NCBI RefSeq assembly: GCF_964204645.1
Contig: NC_134025.1
Location: 17,082,001-17,146,000 of the forward strand
Reading direction: 5' to 3'
Origin: Tubulanus polymorphus
Lineage: Eukaryota; Nemertea; Palaeonemertea; Tubulaniformes; Tubulanidae
Length of the DNA stretch: 64,000 nt
Below, in pieces: positions 11,065 to 20,982 of the stretch. A model generated the notes under the pieces. The model was not told the DNA's origin. It was given only the letters and a program-made list of their open reading frames with translations, and ran no database searches. The position numbers and the translations under genes were made by a program. Every line of letters begins with the position of its first letter. Position 1 is the stretch's first letter.

Positions 11065-11956
11065 AAAATATGGCCGACGACAGGCTGGTACGTTGAAAGC
11101 GCTCCCGGAAATACTAGGATTGGGGCTGATATGTACGATACTCAATGTTGAATGTAGAAACTGGAAATTGATATATGTGTAGCTTACATTTCCTGAAAGT
11201 TTGAAGCCTGAAATATGATTTTAAAACGGTAAATGAAGGAATATTCGGTGAAATTGCGTTTGATATTCAGTATAATATAGCAGTGATCAGCGATCAGTTC
11301 AGTGTCAACTGTCAAAAGCTCACTCAGCTGTCAGTAAACAAAGAGATCAACAGATATGTAATTGGAGAAATTGGATTTTGAAGTCGAAGTTTTTTCAAAC
11401 GGAAAGACTACTCAGAAACTAAAAACTAAAGAGGGTCGTAAACAAGGTCCACCAAATAAAAAAAAGGAAGGAAAGAAGTTTGACGGTGGATTCTGAAATG
11501 TCCGTTGAAGAGGGCATGATGAAGCTTACAAAATCTATAGAAGAAATGAACAAAAAATTGATTCACTAGCTGGAATGAAAACAGAAATACTAGATACCAT
11601 TGATCGTAAATTAGAGAAAATTGGCAACCTTGTCTACCGAACCGAAGAGAGATTATACGATATTGAACAATCGAACAATACGAAGACAACCGAAATCGCT
11701 GAAATTACAGATTCTCAACATTCCGAAGAAATATCCGCGCTAAAAAGTGAAATCGGCGAACTTCGTGCCCAGCTCTCCGAGAGCAAAACGCTAGCAATGA
11801 AAAATAATCAATATTCGTGACGAAATCACATAAGAGTTTTTGGTGTCACCGAGTCCAAAGATGAAAACTATAGATACAATTGTGAATATATTGAATACTA
11901 AATTACACTTAAGCGAAAAGGAGCGATTAAAACTAAGCAGTAGAGGTAGAGGTAGC
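11065..11956 (+). mobile_element. L1-type LINE, 5' UTR and ORF1 N-terminal half
   Basis: The pPolB sequence stops near 11,064 and a different, less AT-rich sequence begins. From about 11,360 it encodes a basic, Lys-rich segment, then (11,575-11,820) a coiled coil with heptads (EISALKSEIGELRAQL), then an HIRVFGVTES segment. This is the order of L1/Tx1-type ORF1: coiled coil, then RNA-binding domain. Several frameshifts and stops are present. The reading frame breaks off at GGTAGC (11,951-11,956), where the Polinton R3 is inserted, and resumes at 52,815. The LINE is therefore younger than R2 and older than R3. Confidence 0.7.
11951..11956. repeat. Left 6-bp target-site duplication (GGTAGC)
   Basis: Directly abuts the terminal AGTAATAGGG of R3 and is repeated after the right terminus at 52,815. 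Confidence 0.85.
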
Positions 11957-12232
11957 AGTAATAGGGAATAAGTTGTTTCATACCAAAGGTCGAACGGTCG
12001 AGCTCATAAAAAATGAAAAAATAAATTCTCGCACACTCGAATTTATTTTTCATTTTTTACTCGCCCGCCCCTTCAACCTTTGATATGAAACAACTTATTC
12101 CCTATTACTCTTAAAATATTCATATATATGAATAACATATAAATGAATAACTTCTAAAATCAATTTTAATAAAAAATTTGATATTAAAATGGAAGCAAAT
12201 AAGAAGTACTACTGTTCAACATGTAAAATAAA
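11957..12232. repeat. Left terminal inverted repeat with terminal palindrome
   Basis: The first 153 bp (11,957-12,109) form a near-perfect palindrome: arms include AGTAATAGGGAATAAGTTGT and CAAAGGTCGAACGGTCGAG, and the centre is AATAAATTCTCGCACACTCG followed by AATTTATTTTT. The next about 120 bp (CTTAAAATATTCATATATATG onward) match the complement of 52,543-52,662. They include a copy of the pPolB start codon at 12,189 and its first 15 codons. Confidence 0.8.
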
Positions 12233-12239
12233 TATAATA

Positions 12240-13435
12240 TAGGCCTAATACATGTCTCTTATTTTTACAAAAACGCCTGTTGCTATAGTTGCAATAGTGA
12301 CACACGGCGCCTGTTGAGTATGTATTGCGACATAATGAGTCATAATAAACCACAGACGCATAAGATCATTCTGGAAGGCGCGCCCGAACTGAATAGATGG
12401 TGCATATAGGACGTATAGGATATTCTCTCTCGAAACGCAATTAGGAGTTTATAGTTTACAGTTCTAAATCTAAATGTAAGTACTGTTTTTGTAGTTATTA
12501 TGAAGTAGGGAAAGGGGGCTACTAAATATGAAACCTTTAGATATATTTAAGTGTATTTAGTATATCTTTTAGATAACTAGAGTTACCACTAATATCTTTT
12601 AGATTAATAAAATGTCATACGCATCAAGAAGCGATAGAGATACTCAAGATACTCTTTCTGAGGAATAGACAGCAATGGATATCGAACCAATATAAATTGG
12701 TGTAGAACCACAAGAAACACAAAAGATCGACGAAGAAACTATATAAGAATTTCAAAAACATCTAGACTTACTCCAAAAATTCCAATGATTAAGTTTAACA
12801 TTTGTTGATGTAGTTAAATATTTACCGGCAATTGAAAAAATGTTTGTAATTATAAATTTTATATATAGAAATCAAATGATGTATTGGATGAAACGACCGA
12901 ACATACTTGTAAATGTATTGTGTAAATCTGCTTGGTGAAATTTCGGTGTTCGGTTGTTTCTATTCGCATAATAAATATATAATTATGATTAGCGCATGCG
13001 CATTAAGCAAAACCGGACATCAATGTCCGCTTTTGCTTAATACGAATGCGTTTGAATTTTCTATGTTCGGTTGTTTCTATTTGCATAATAAATATATAAT
13101 TATGATTAGCGCATGCGCATTGATCAAAACCGGACATCAATGTCCGCATGCGACACGGATATTGCAAATGGTATGATTTTGATATCAAGGAACCGAAATG
13201 ACTTATCAAAAGCAGCGAGGAATGAAAAAGGATGACGTTAGTCGAAGATGAACAGACGGAAATTATCAAATAGATTTCAAATAAAAATATAGCTGCAAAG
13301 CAGCGATACCGGGTTTTCTGAGCAGGCGTGCTATTCATAGTTTGAAATGAAGATAATAGAAATATATCAATACGGGATACGCATTTGATGTGTCAAGTCA
13401 CACCAATGCGGTTTAACATAACATAATTTATAGTT
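12240..13435 (+). other. Segment with 5'-UTR intron and broken small ORF
   Basis: From about 12,409 this matches 17,685-17,820: TTTACAGTTCTAAATCTAAA, then a 5' splice site (TGTAAGTAC near 12,476), an AT-rich interval, a 3' splice site (TATCTTTTAG near 12,592) and an ATG at 12,612. The following frame (MSYASRSDRDTQD..) is interrupted by TAG, TAA, TAA and TGA within 180 bp, then continues to KYLPAIEKMFVIINFIYRN. A direct repeat of about 120 bp (GTTCGGTTGTTTCTATT..GCGCATGCGCATT) starts near 12,949 and 13,068. I do not recognise the protein. Confidence 0.45.
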
Positions 13436-13632
13436 ATAGTCAAATTGGGGGTTGTTAAGACTAACGACTGGTTAAAATCCCTAACGAGTCGTTACTTAAA
13501 CACTCGTTTAAAGACTGTTTAGATCGGTTGCTCAAAGACTGTTTAAGCCTTTGGTTAACTAACGAGTCGTTATCTTTTTTTTAACTGGTAGTTAAGTCCT
13601 AAACAGTGTTTAGCCTCATTTTCAAAATCAAA

Positions 13633-14782
13633 ATGGCTGCAAACATGGAATCTGTGTCAGTTAAACCTGCTCAACAAAACATTAGAAATAAAAGAAAAAC
13701 TAATTTCAGTGTAAAAGAAATCGATCTGTTAACTAGCCTAGTGAGAGAAAACTACGATTTATTGACCAGCAGCTTCACTAACAGTGTTACAAATCGGAAA
13801 AAAACATGGTAAGTGGGTGGAGATAAGTAAGTCAGTGAGTTCTCTTGGAATTTGTGAGAGGACACCTGCTGCTGTAAAGGAAAAGTGGCGGCAGCTTTGT
13901 GTAATTGCCAAGGCCACAGTAGGAGGCTATCAGCGGGAGAGCCGGAAAACTGGAGGAGGACCTGCACCTACTCAGCCAGCACCAGTTATCAACGAGATTA
14001 TTGCCATTCAAGAAGAGCGAGGGAATCCATCCTTTTTTGGAATAGAAGGTGGTGTGGAAACTACCTTTTTGAGCGATTTAACAACTATTGGTGAGTTAAT
14101 CTATCGTGTATCATTTTATTCAAATACTATTAAAAGGGCTTTTAATGATTTTTGGGTCTAATTTGGTAACATATTTTCAATCGTCTGCTTTTGTTTTGGT
14201 TTCTAGCCAACGACCTTCAGACCGGCTTCTAGTGACTGTGATTTAGTTCGCACATCAGAGCTAATTAAAGCCCTCTGGACTACTGATTATTTAAATGCTT
14301 ACATTTAGATACTTAATGTCTGATATGAAAATCAATGCTAGATTCCGGCCATTATAACTGTTAACTTAGGCAACATGACAGTCATGTACAGCAAAGGTCA
14401 AGAAGAACCTAAAACTACTAGTGGAGGGTGTACCAAAATTGCGGTTACGGATTTGGAATTTGGCTCGGTCCAATTCAATTCTATGTCAATCAGCTTTTTA
14501 TTACCTCATCTTACTCAGTGGGTTGATTTCTCATTTTCAGATGCTTATGAATTACAATCGCTGATTGACAGCCATTCGGAACCAGCGCCGAAAGTTACAG
14601 AGGAGCAAGAGAAGCTGACACCTACGCTGCCGGAGTCAGTAGTAGCAAAACTGCCAAAACGGAGGAAGTTTACCACTGATGACCGATTGCAGCTTCAGTG
14701 CGAGTTGCTGGTTGTCCAGAAAGAAGTGGCAGAACTCCAAAAACAAAAATTACTTCTGGAAATTAGGAAATTAGAAAAATAA
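13633..14782 (+). pseudogene. Harbinger Myb/SANT-like DNA-binding protein
   Basis: Begins at ATG 13,633. The N-terminal region (RNKRKTNFSVKEIDLLTSLV, later CERTPAAVKEKWRQL) is the trihelix Myb/SANT-like domain that partners Harbinger transposase by binding DNA and helping it into the nucleus. One frameshift occurs in an A-run near 13,800. A 5' splice site (TTGGTGAGTT) lies near 14,089 and a 3' splice site (TCATTTTCAG) near 14,540. The last exon to 14,782 encodes an acidic spacer, a KRRK basic cluster and a C-terminal coiled coil (LLVVQKEVAELQKQKLLLEI). A middle exon near 14,206 is possible. Confidence 0.65.
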
Positions 14783-14881
14783 TTTAAAGATTCCGTTTCA
14801 TGTTTATAATTATCCAATACAACGTATGATTTAATGTTTTTTTCAATTTTATTAAAGATTGTTCCCATGATTAGATTGATT

Positions 14882-16117
14882 TTAGTCATTGAAATGCCTG
14901 GCCGCAAATCTGGCTCTGAATGCCACGCCATCAACATTTGGTGGTGCAAAGACGTCACCAAACTCCATTTCGTCGACGACATCTGCGGGCTCTGGTTCAT
15001 TCAACTGTATAGCTATGTTGTGTAGTATGGCACAGCACAAAATGATCTTACAGACACGTCCGGGTATCATTCTTATTTCTCCGTTTAGAATGTGGAATCG
15101 GCGTTTAAAGATTCCAAAAGCCCTTTCTATGATGCTTCTGGTACTTTTATGAGAGTCGTTGTACCTTCTCTCTGCCCTTGAGTGCGGATGTAAAAACGGA
15201 GTAAGCAGAAACCTCCGGCACGCATATCCACTATCTCCTAAAATGATGCCATCATATTCTGGATGTGCTTCCAAATATCTAAGAAAGAAAAAATCAGCCA
15301 TCCCTAAATCAAGTTGTGAGTTATAGATGGTGAATGGTTCTAAGCTTCAATAAGAAAAGATTCCAATGATTGATAGCAATTCTCAGTCAAATGGACTTTT
15401 TCTTAGATTTCGACTCATGGGAAAATTATTTTCCTTCTGGTTTTTCCAATAACGTAACACTTAAAAATATGCAAGAATTGATCTCTGTGAAAAGTTATTT
15501 TTATAGTTCATAAATTACAGAAACAAGGGAGGGCGAACACATAGTTCAAGTGAGACGGAGACATTCATACCTGCTGATTGGAGATGATCGGAATATATGA
15601 CTATCATGAGTCGATCCAGGCCATTTTGCAATGATGTTGGTAAATCTTGCTGGAAAGAAGAAAAACAGCGTGATCAATAGGCCTACTAATAGACATTTTT
15701 TACGTATAATGACTGAGGGTTAAGTTTGACACAAACATAAGTAGGGTATGCTTCATGATGGTAGACCTATCTTGGGATTCGAACCAGTATTGAAGCGGGG
15801 AAGATTAGGGACTGTATAGTGGCGCCTTCTACTGTAATGCTAAGACTGAGATAAAACTGTCGCTTGCTGCATCTAGTCGCAAGTACCCGGAAATATATAA
15901 ATTACGGGAGAAACAAAACATTAACTGGGAATAATATTTTACCTTTGTGATCACATATTGCCTGAACATTGATGCTATGAAAGCTCTTTCTGTTGACGAA
16001 AGCTGGCTCATTTTCTGTTGGAGCCTGAATGCGAATGTGCGTACAGTCGACGGCACCAACAACGTTCGGAAATCCGGCCAGATCATAAAAGCCTCTCTTC
16101 AGGTCATTCAAATCGTC
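14882..16117 (-). pseudogene. HARBI1-like DDE transposase, N-terminus missing
   Basis: At least three exons on minus. The first preserved exon (to about 15,943) has [16 protein letters not shown] with the first catalytic Asp. The second (about 15,654-15,573) has [12 protein letters not shown]. The third (about 15,307-14,885) has the second Asp in [15 protein letters not shown] and the Glu in [15 protein letters not shown], then a C-terminal acidic tail. Splice sites are visible: a donor AAAGGTAAAA near 15,942 and an acceptor TTTCCAG near 15,656 (both on minus). The whole DDE triad is kept, but the N-terminal helix-turn-helix part is lost at 16,117. Confidence 0.75.
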
Positions 16118-16524
16118 AGTAATAGGGGTAATGGGCTTTCAAATCAAAGGTCGAACGGTCGAGCTCATTAAAAAACAAAACATTAAAAGTAATTTAAAAC
16201 TATAATATATTTTCATAACCGTGTGCATTTTATATTATAACTAAATATTTATTCTAAGATATCAATAATTTAAATTTTAAATGCATATTGTATTAAATCA
16301 ATTGGTCGCTCCACTTCGCTACCGCTCCGCGACCAATTGATTTATTTACAATACACAAATTCATATAATCAAATATATTTTAATAATAATTATTATTCTA
16401 TTATTCAACTGAAATACACACGGTTATGAAAATATATTATAGTTTTAAATTACTTTTAATGTTTTGTTTTTTAATGAGCTCGACCATTCAACCTTTTACC
16501 TGAAAGCCCATTACCCCTATTACT
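16118..16524. repeat. Polinton terminal palindrome, inner copy (R4 left end)
   Basis: A 407-bp palindrome bounded by AGTAATAGGGG and CCCCTATTACT. The arms share CAAAGGTCGAACGGTCGAGC with the R3 termini but are longer, and the centre contains a GGTCGC..GCGACC hairpin near 16,303-16,340. To its right is CTTAAAATAATCATATACATG, the same sequence that follows the palindrome at 12,109. It therefore has the structure and orientation of a Polinton left terminus. On its left lies Harbinger transposase coding sequence. The matching right end was not found. Confidence 0.75.
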
Positions 16525-16756
16525 CTTAAAATAATCATATACATGAATAACATATAAATTGACAGATTATTCAATATAAAAGTGTGAGCTCTTATAGAAT
16601 ATATAGATAGATATATTTACAACATTATTTCAATATTTATATTTGTATGAGTTAGATTTTTAAACATTAAAAGTGTTAGTAAAGTGTGATTGAAATAATA
16701 CATATTTAAATCATTGAGCTTCTAAAATCAATTTAGTAAAAAAATATGTATAATAA

Positions 16757-17410
16757 ATGGAATCAGAACAACCACAAACTATAAATATTACAAATAACAC
16801 CGGTGTTATAAATATATACTACAAGAAGTGTTCTAAATGTGAATTAGATAAATTAGCTTTAACAGAATTTAGTAAGCGTAAGATTAGCAAAGATGGTTTT
16901 CAATATTGCTGTAAAACTTGCACTAAACTATATACCAAACAATATCGAGAAGATAATAGAGAAGCTTATAATGATTATATGACAGAATATATGAGAGAAA
17001 GATATCAAACAGATCTTAATTTTAGATTGAAACAATGCTTAAGATCTAGATTAACACAATTATTCAACAAAGAAACGCATTCAGAAACACTATCTAATTT
17101 ATTGGGTTGTTCAGATGAATTTTTCATATCATGGATAATATATCAATTCGATGATAAAATGAAAATAGATAATTATGGTGAATACTTTCATATTGATCAC
17201 GTGTTGACGATTTCTAAATTAAACATGAATGATGAATACAATAAAAAACTTATTTGGAATTGGAAGAATCTAAGACCTTTAGAAAAGAAGGAAAATATAA
17301 TTAAATCTAACAAACTAGATATGAAATTATATTTAGATCAACTGGATAAAGCAAAGACATTTGTTGAATTATGGAATTCAACACATAATGAAAAATACGT
17401 TGAAGCTTAA
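16757..17410 (+). CDS. HNH endonuclease, intact
   Basis: A 217-aa open gene starting at ATG 16,757 right behind AAAAAAATATGTATAATAA. Two CxxC pairs (CSKCELDK and CCKTCTK) form a likely zinc-binding N-terminal part. The C-terminal half carries the HNH nuclease motif: FHIDHV, a downstream NWKNLRP and ENIIKSNK. HNH proteins of this type are frequent in large DNA viruses and phages as nicking or homing enzymes. A degraded homologue is at 37,646-38,322. The gene follows the R4 terminus directly, where pPolB would be expected, so an internal deletion or a different end arrangement is likely. Confidence 0.8.
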   Translation: MESEQPQTINITNNTGVINIYYKKCSKCELDKLALTEFSKRKISKDGFQYCCKTCTKLYTKQYREDNREAYNDYMTEYMRERYQTDLNFRLKQCLRSRLTQLFNKETHSETLSNLLGCSDEFFISWIIYQFDDKMKIDNYGEYFHIDHVLTISKLNMNDEYNKKLIWNWKNLRPLEKKENIIKSNKLDMKLYLDQLDKAKTFVELWNSTHNEKYVEA

Positions 17411-18484
17411 ACGCTTAGAAAACCGGTTACTCTCGATCTATGTCAAACCGCCTATATGTAATTGTATTAGGTTGTTTACAAAAACATCTGTGCCGTATTT
17501 CATATTCAGTTGAATGGGGCGCACCTCATTTGAATATTGATCGAATGTGCTATTTCAGTTGAAAAGAATTAATTAACTTCATCATAAAGAACATCTGTTA
17601 CAATCCAGGCAAACATGCAGAAGTAATTAGTTTGGTCGAACGTGCGCCACGTCGGCAGTTAGAAATTAACTTTCACATACATAGTACGTATTGGATACTC
17701 TCAAAACACAGTTTACAGTTCTAAATCTAAATGTAAGTACATATATTATGAAGTAGGGAAACCTTTAAACATATTTAAGTACAGTAATTCATTTTCACGA
17801 CATCTTTTAGATTAAAATGGAATACAAAGATAAACCAGAAATTCTAAGCCAACCATCGGAAAAGGAACTAATGCTTTTGGATAGTGAAACTCGTGAATCA
17901 ATAGAAATGGAGGATGAAACTCTCGTAACACACTGAAGGTCTTTGTAATATAGATATCAAAAATGTAATCTCGATTGTATATATCTGTTTTAATATTGTA
18001 TTGTTTACTGTTAACTAAGTATTGCGCAATAACCGGTCCGATTGAACCGCTTTTCTATTGTTCTCCATTGTTCTATTATTGATCGTTGTTAATGGCGGCG
18101 GTTGTTCTGTATTGATTGATTACTGTTAACTAAGTATTGCGCAATAACCGGTCCGATAGAACTGCTTTTCTATTGTGCTCCATTGTTCTATTATCGATCG
18201 TTGTTGACGGAAACAGCTGCTCAATATTGATTGGTTACAGTTCTATGTTTGAATGTTGTAGTTTACAGAAAAAAAATATAACTGTGTATTGCGCATTAAC
18301 CGGTCCGATTGGACCGCTTTTCTATTGTTCTCCATTGTTCTATTATCGATCGCTAAAATTTGTATAATAAATATATGTGTTTATGAAATAGTAATTCCAC
18401 CAGTCGTTTTTGATGGGTTTCGTCGTCAGACGAACCCATCTATGGCATCGTCGTCATGTCTGTCTGTCTGTCTGTCTGTCCGTC

Positions 18485-18520
<36 letters not shown>

Positions 18521-19990
18521 GATGTTTCTTTATGACACGATTTAAGCTGTTTGTGTGTGTGGACCGACAATTCTGTAATTTCACACAGGTATTCTCTACT
18601 TGATGTAGATGGTGCAGCTTGGTTTATATTTGATTCCGATGGTTATAAGTGCTCTAATTTGGTTAAAAGATAATTAACGTTACTCGCTAGTTCAAGCCGC
18701 TGTATAGCGCGTTGCTACGACGACGCTCGATCAACATACTGGTACTCGCTGTGTAATACTGAACACGTATATACCTGTAGATATTGATCGTACTAGCACC
18801 GGTTTTAGATAGCGCGCGCGCTGATCGGTCTTAACACTTCTCGGAACTGCTGTGCTAAATGCTGAGAGGCCGAATCTATGCGCAATCATTTATTGGGCTC
18901 GTCATATTTGATAGTGAATGGATAAATAACCGGTGTCAATGACGGTCGCTACTCCCCATCAGTATAAGAAATAATTCTTTCGAGTTTTTTTTTCAATCCC
19001 CGAAGTTGTTGTTACTATGTTGACCTCGCCGTTTTATAAGCTTACCGATGATTCTTCTAGTATTTTCAGGGTCACAAGACATGACGAAGTCGCAAAGTTT
19101 TGTACAAATTTCACGAAACAAACAATTATTTAGGCGGCACCTGATCTATTGATTAATTATGATAAATAATGTTTATTTCATTAAAAATTTGTTTTATTCA
19201 AACACTACTTTCATCGCACATAGCGTGATCGGTAGGCCCTACTATTCTACGGTAGGCCATGGACTCTTTCATGTGGTAGGCCTATTACAAATGATACAAT
19301 CCGCGTGTCCGTGAATAAGTGACACGTGTCGGGGCGGGTTGTGAGGAGCATCGAAACTAATCCGTCACAAATAATAGATAGAAAACAATACCTTAAGAGG
19401 TTAACTTTTATTAACATCATTACCAAATCAAAACCTGCACATCCTATCATAAATAGAAATTCTAAGAATTTATTTCAACGAATAATAAATTACGTCTAAA
19501 TATTGGGATTCGAACTCGTAGCATCGATTCAGGTGCCTTTCCCAAAGCGGGTATCCCGCGGGGAAAACCCATTACTATTTATATCGAGAATCGCCTTTTT
19601 GACAGCGAGTTCGGTGAATGAAACAGAAACAATTACACAGAAACCCATCATGGAAAGTTTCTTTCTGGTTTTGAATTTATTTTCAGTTTGAGGATTTATT
19701 ATCGAGGATCCGAAATGACTTTTCTGGACAGTTATAATTAAGATAGACAATAGTAGTGAGATATTAAATCCTAATTTAAATAAAATATAATAAAAAAACA
19801 ATAACTTCAACTGCTAGTGAATTCTATTATATTTTTAATATTTTCTTTTCAAAAAAGAATACTTTATATTTTGAATAGATTCAAATAGAAATTCTTTAAA
19901 TTCAAATAGCTAGTATCAGTAGTCAATACTAGAATTCTTTAACTTTAAGTATCTAGTATCATTTGAAGAATTATACTTATAATATTTTTC
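17411..19990. other. Mostly noncoding; small ORF, tandem and simple repeats
   Basis: 17,685-17,820 repeats the 5'-UTR intron segment of 12,409-12,612 (donor TGTAAGTAC near 17,734, acceptor ATCTTTTAG near 17,808). It leads into a 39-aa frame at 17,818 (MEYKDKPEILSQPSEKELML...) of unknown function. Three tandem copies of a unit with GTATTGCGCAATAACCGGTC begin near 18,019, 18,134 and 18,286. A (TCTG/TCCG)n run spans about 18,461-18,520. The rest to 19,990 shows no gene; 19,500-19,780 shares short repeats with 59,850-59,990 and 61,910-61,970. Confidence 0.5.
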
Positions 19991-20012
19991 TTATTAAATT
20001 TCTCTAATATAA

Positions 20013-20618
20013 ATGTCAAAGAAATCTAATAAGAATAGTATTGATATTGAAAAAAAAATTAGATGATTTAGGTATTAGTGATAATAAGGATCCAGTTGTT
20101 TCTAATTCTATTCAAGTTAATAACAATATTGATTATGAATACTATTTATATTGTAAGCATCATCTAGAACTATTGATTGCTGGTGGAAAATCTTAAAGTT
20201 TTTAAATAGCATCATTACTTTTCAAGAATTATACTCTATGAAACCCGATAAAGTAATAAAATATTTTAAGATTTATGAAGAGGCAAGATTAGCCCGAATA
20301 AATGATTCTATTTCAGATGGTATTGTCAAATGTTATTCTAAGTTATGTAACCAGTTAATACCAATTAATGATGAAAATAAATTATATAGTGATTTGAAAA
20401 ATGACTATTTAGTTATGACTGAATTACAAAAATGGGTTGGTTATGCTTCATTTCAATTAGGATCTGTTATGACATTAATTTCTACTGGCGTCATTACATT
20501 TTCGAACATCAAACCTATGGAAAATAAATCAGGTAAGAATGAAACAGATGTACTACAACCAAACGTCGAAACAGAAAATGAATCAGAACAAAAATTAACT
20601 AAAATAAATGAGTGGTGA
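20013..20618 (+). pseudogene. p202: conserved Polinton membrane-associated protein
   Basis: Starts at ATG 20,013 behind TTTCTCTAATATAA. Homologues are at 36,778-37,386 (intact, 202 aa) and 62,359-62,964. The N-terminus (DDLGISDNKD), the middle CKHHLELLI..K and a C-terminal hydrophobic stretch (YASFQLGSVMTLISTGVITF) are conserved. This copy has an indel in an A-run near 20,055 and a second lesion with a stop near 20,194, so only the last 126 codons are open. Its 3' end overlaps the start of p122 by 11 bp, as in a tightly packed viral gene block. The function is unknown. Confidence 0.75.
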
Positions 20619-20976
20619 TGTTAAGAAAAAGCCTAGATCCGAGAAACAAATTAAATGGGCAAGAGAATTAGGTAAAAGATCTTCAGAATTAAAAAAAGCT
20701 AAGAAAAAGAAATTAACTGATATAAATGAATCACAGACTTTATCTGATATTGATTCAAATAATAATCCATCTGATTCTTCTAATGCTGGAAGTAATTATG
20801 AATTATATATTACAATTGGATTAGTAACAGTTATTATATTATCCGGTGTAATATATAAATCAAAATTCAAATCTGATGATAAAGATGATTCCAATGACAA
20901 TAAACCTATTATACCAGAAAATAAGTCAAATCATAAAGTCATTGAAACTAAATCTAAATTACTATTAATGGATTAA
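20608..20976 (+). CDS. p122: basic, single-span membrane protein
   Basis: An intact 122-aa protein. The N-terminus is strongly basic (KKKPRSEKQIKWARELGKRS, then KKAKKKK), followed by a Ser/Asn-rich linker, one transmembrane segment (LYITIGLVTVIILSGVIY, about residues 70-88) and a charged tail. Homologues at 36,418-36,784 and 62,058-62,426 keep the same layout, so the basic head and the single span are selected features. It could be a virion membrane or DNA-binding protein; that is inference. It lies between p202 (11-bp overlap) and integrase (6-bp gap). Confidence 0.75.
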   Translation: MSGDVKKKPRSEKQIKWARELGKRSSELKKAKKKKLTDINESQTLSDIDSNNNPSDSSNAGSNYELYITIGLVTVIILSGVIYKSKFKSDDKDDSNDNKPIIPENKSNHKVIETKSKLLLMD

Positions 20977-20982
20977 AATAAG

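Larger units (their letters stand above)
13440..16117. mobile_element. PIF/Harbinger DNA transposon, right end lost
   Basis: The element encodes the two proteins of the Harbinger superfamily, a Myb/SANT-like DNA-binding protein on plus and a DDE nuclease on minus, in tail-to-tail order. The left end is near 13,440 with repeated GACTGTTTA and AACGAGTCGTTA motifs (13,483-13,575). The right part, including the transposase N-terminus, is cut exactly where the Polinton terminal palindrome begins at 16,118. It is inserted in R3 and was itself hit by R4. Confidence 0.75.

Noticed and set aside
14695-15152. Additional genes opposite the Harbinger ORFs
   Set aside because: The frames mirror the better-supported Myb-like and transposase exons and have no domain of their own.
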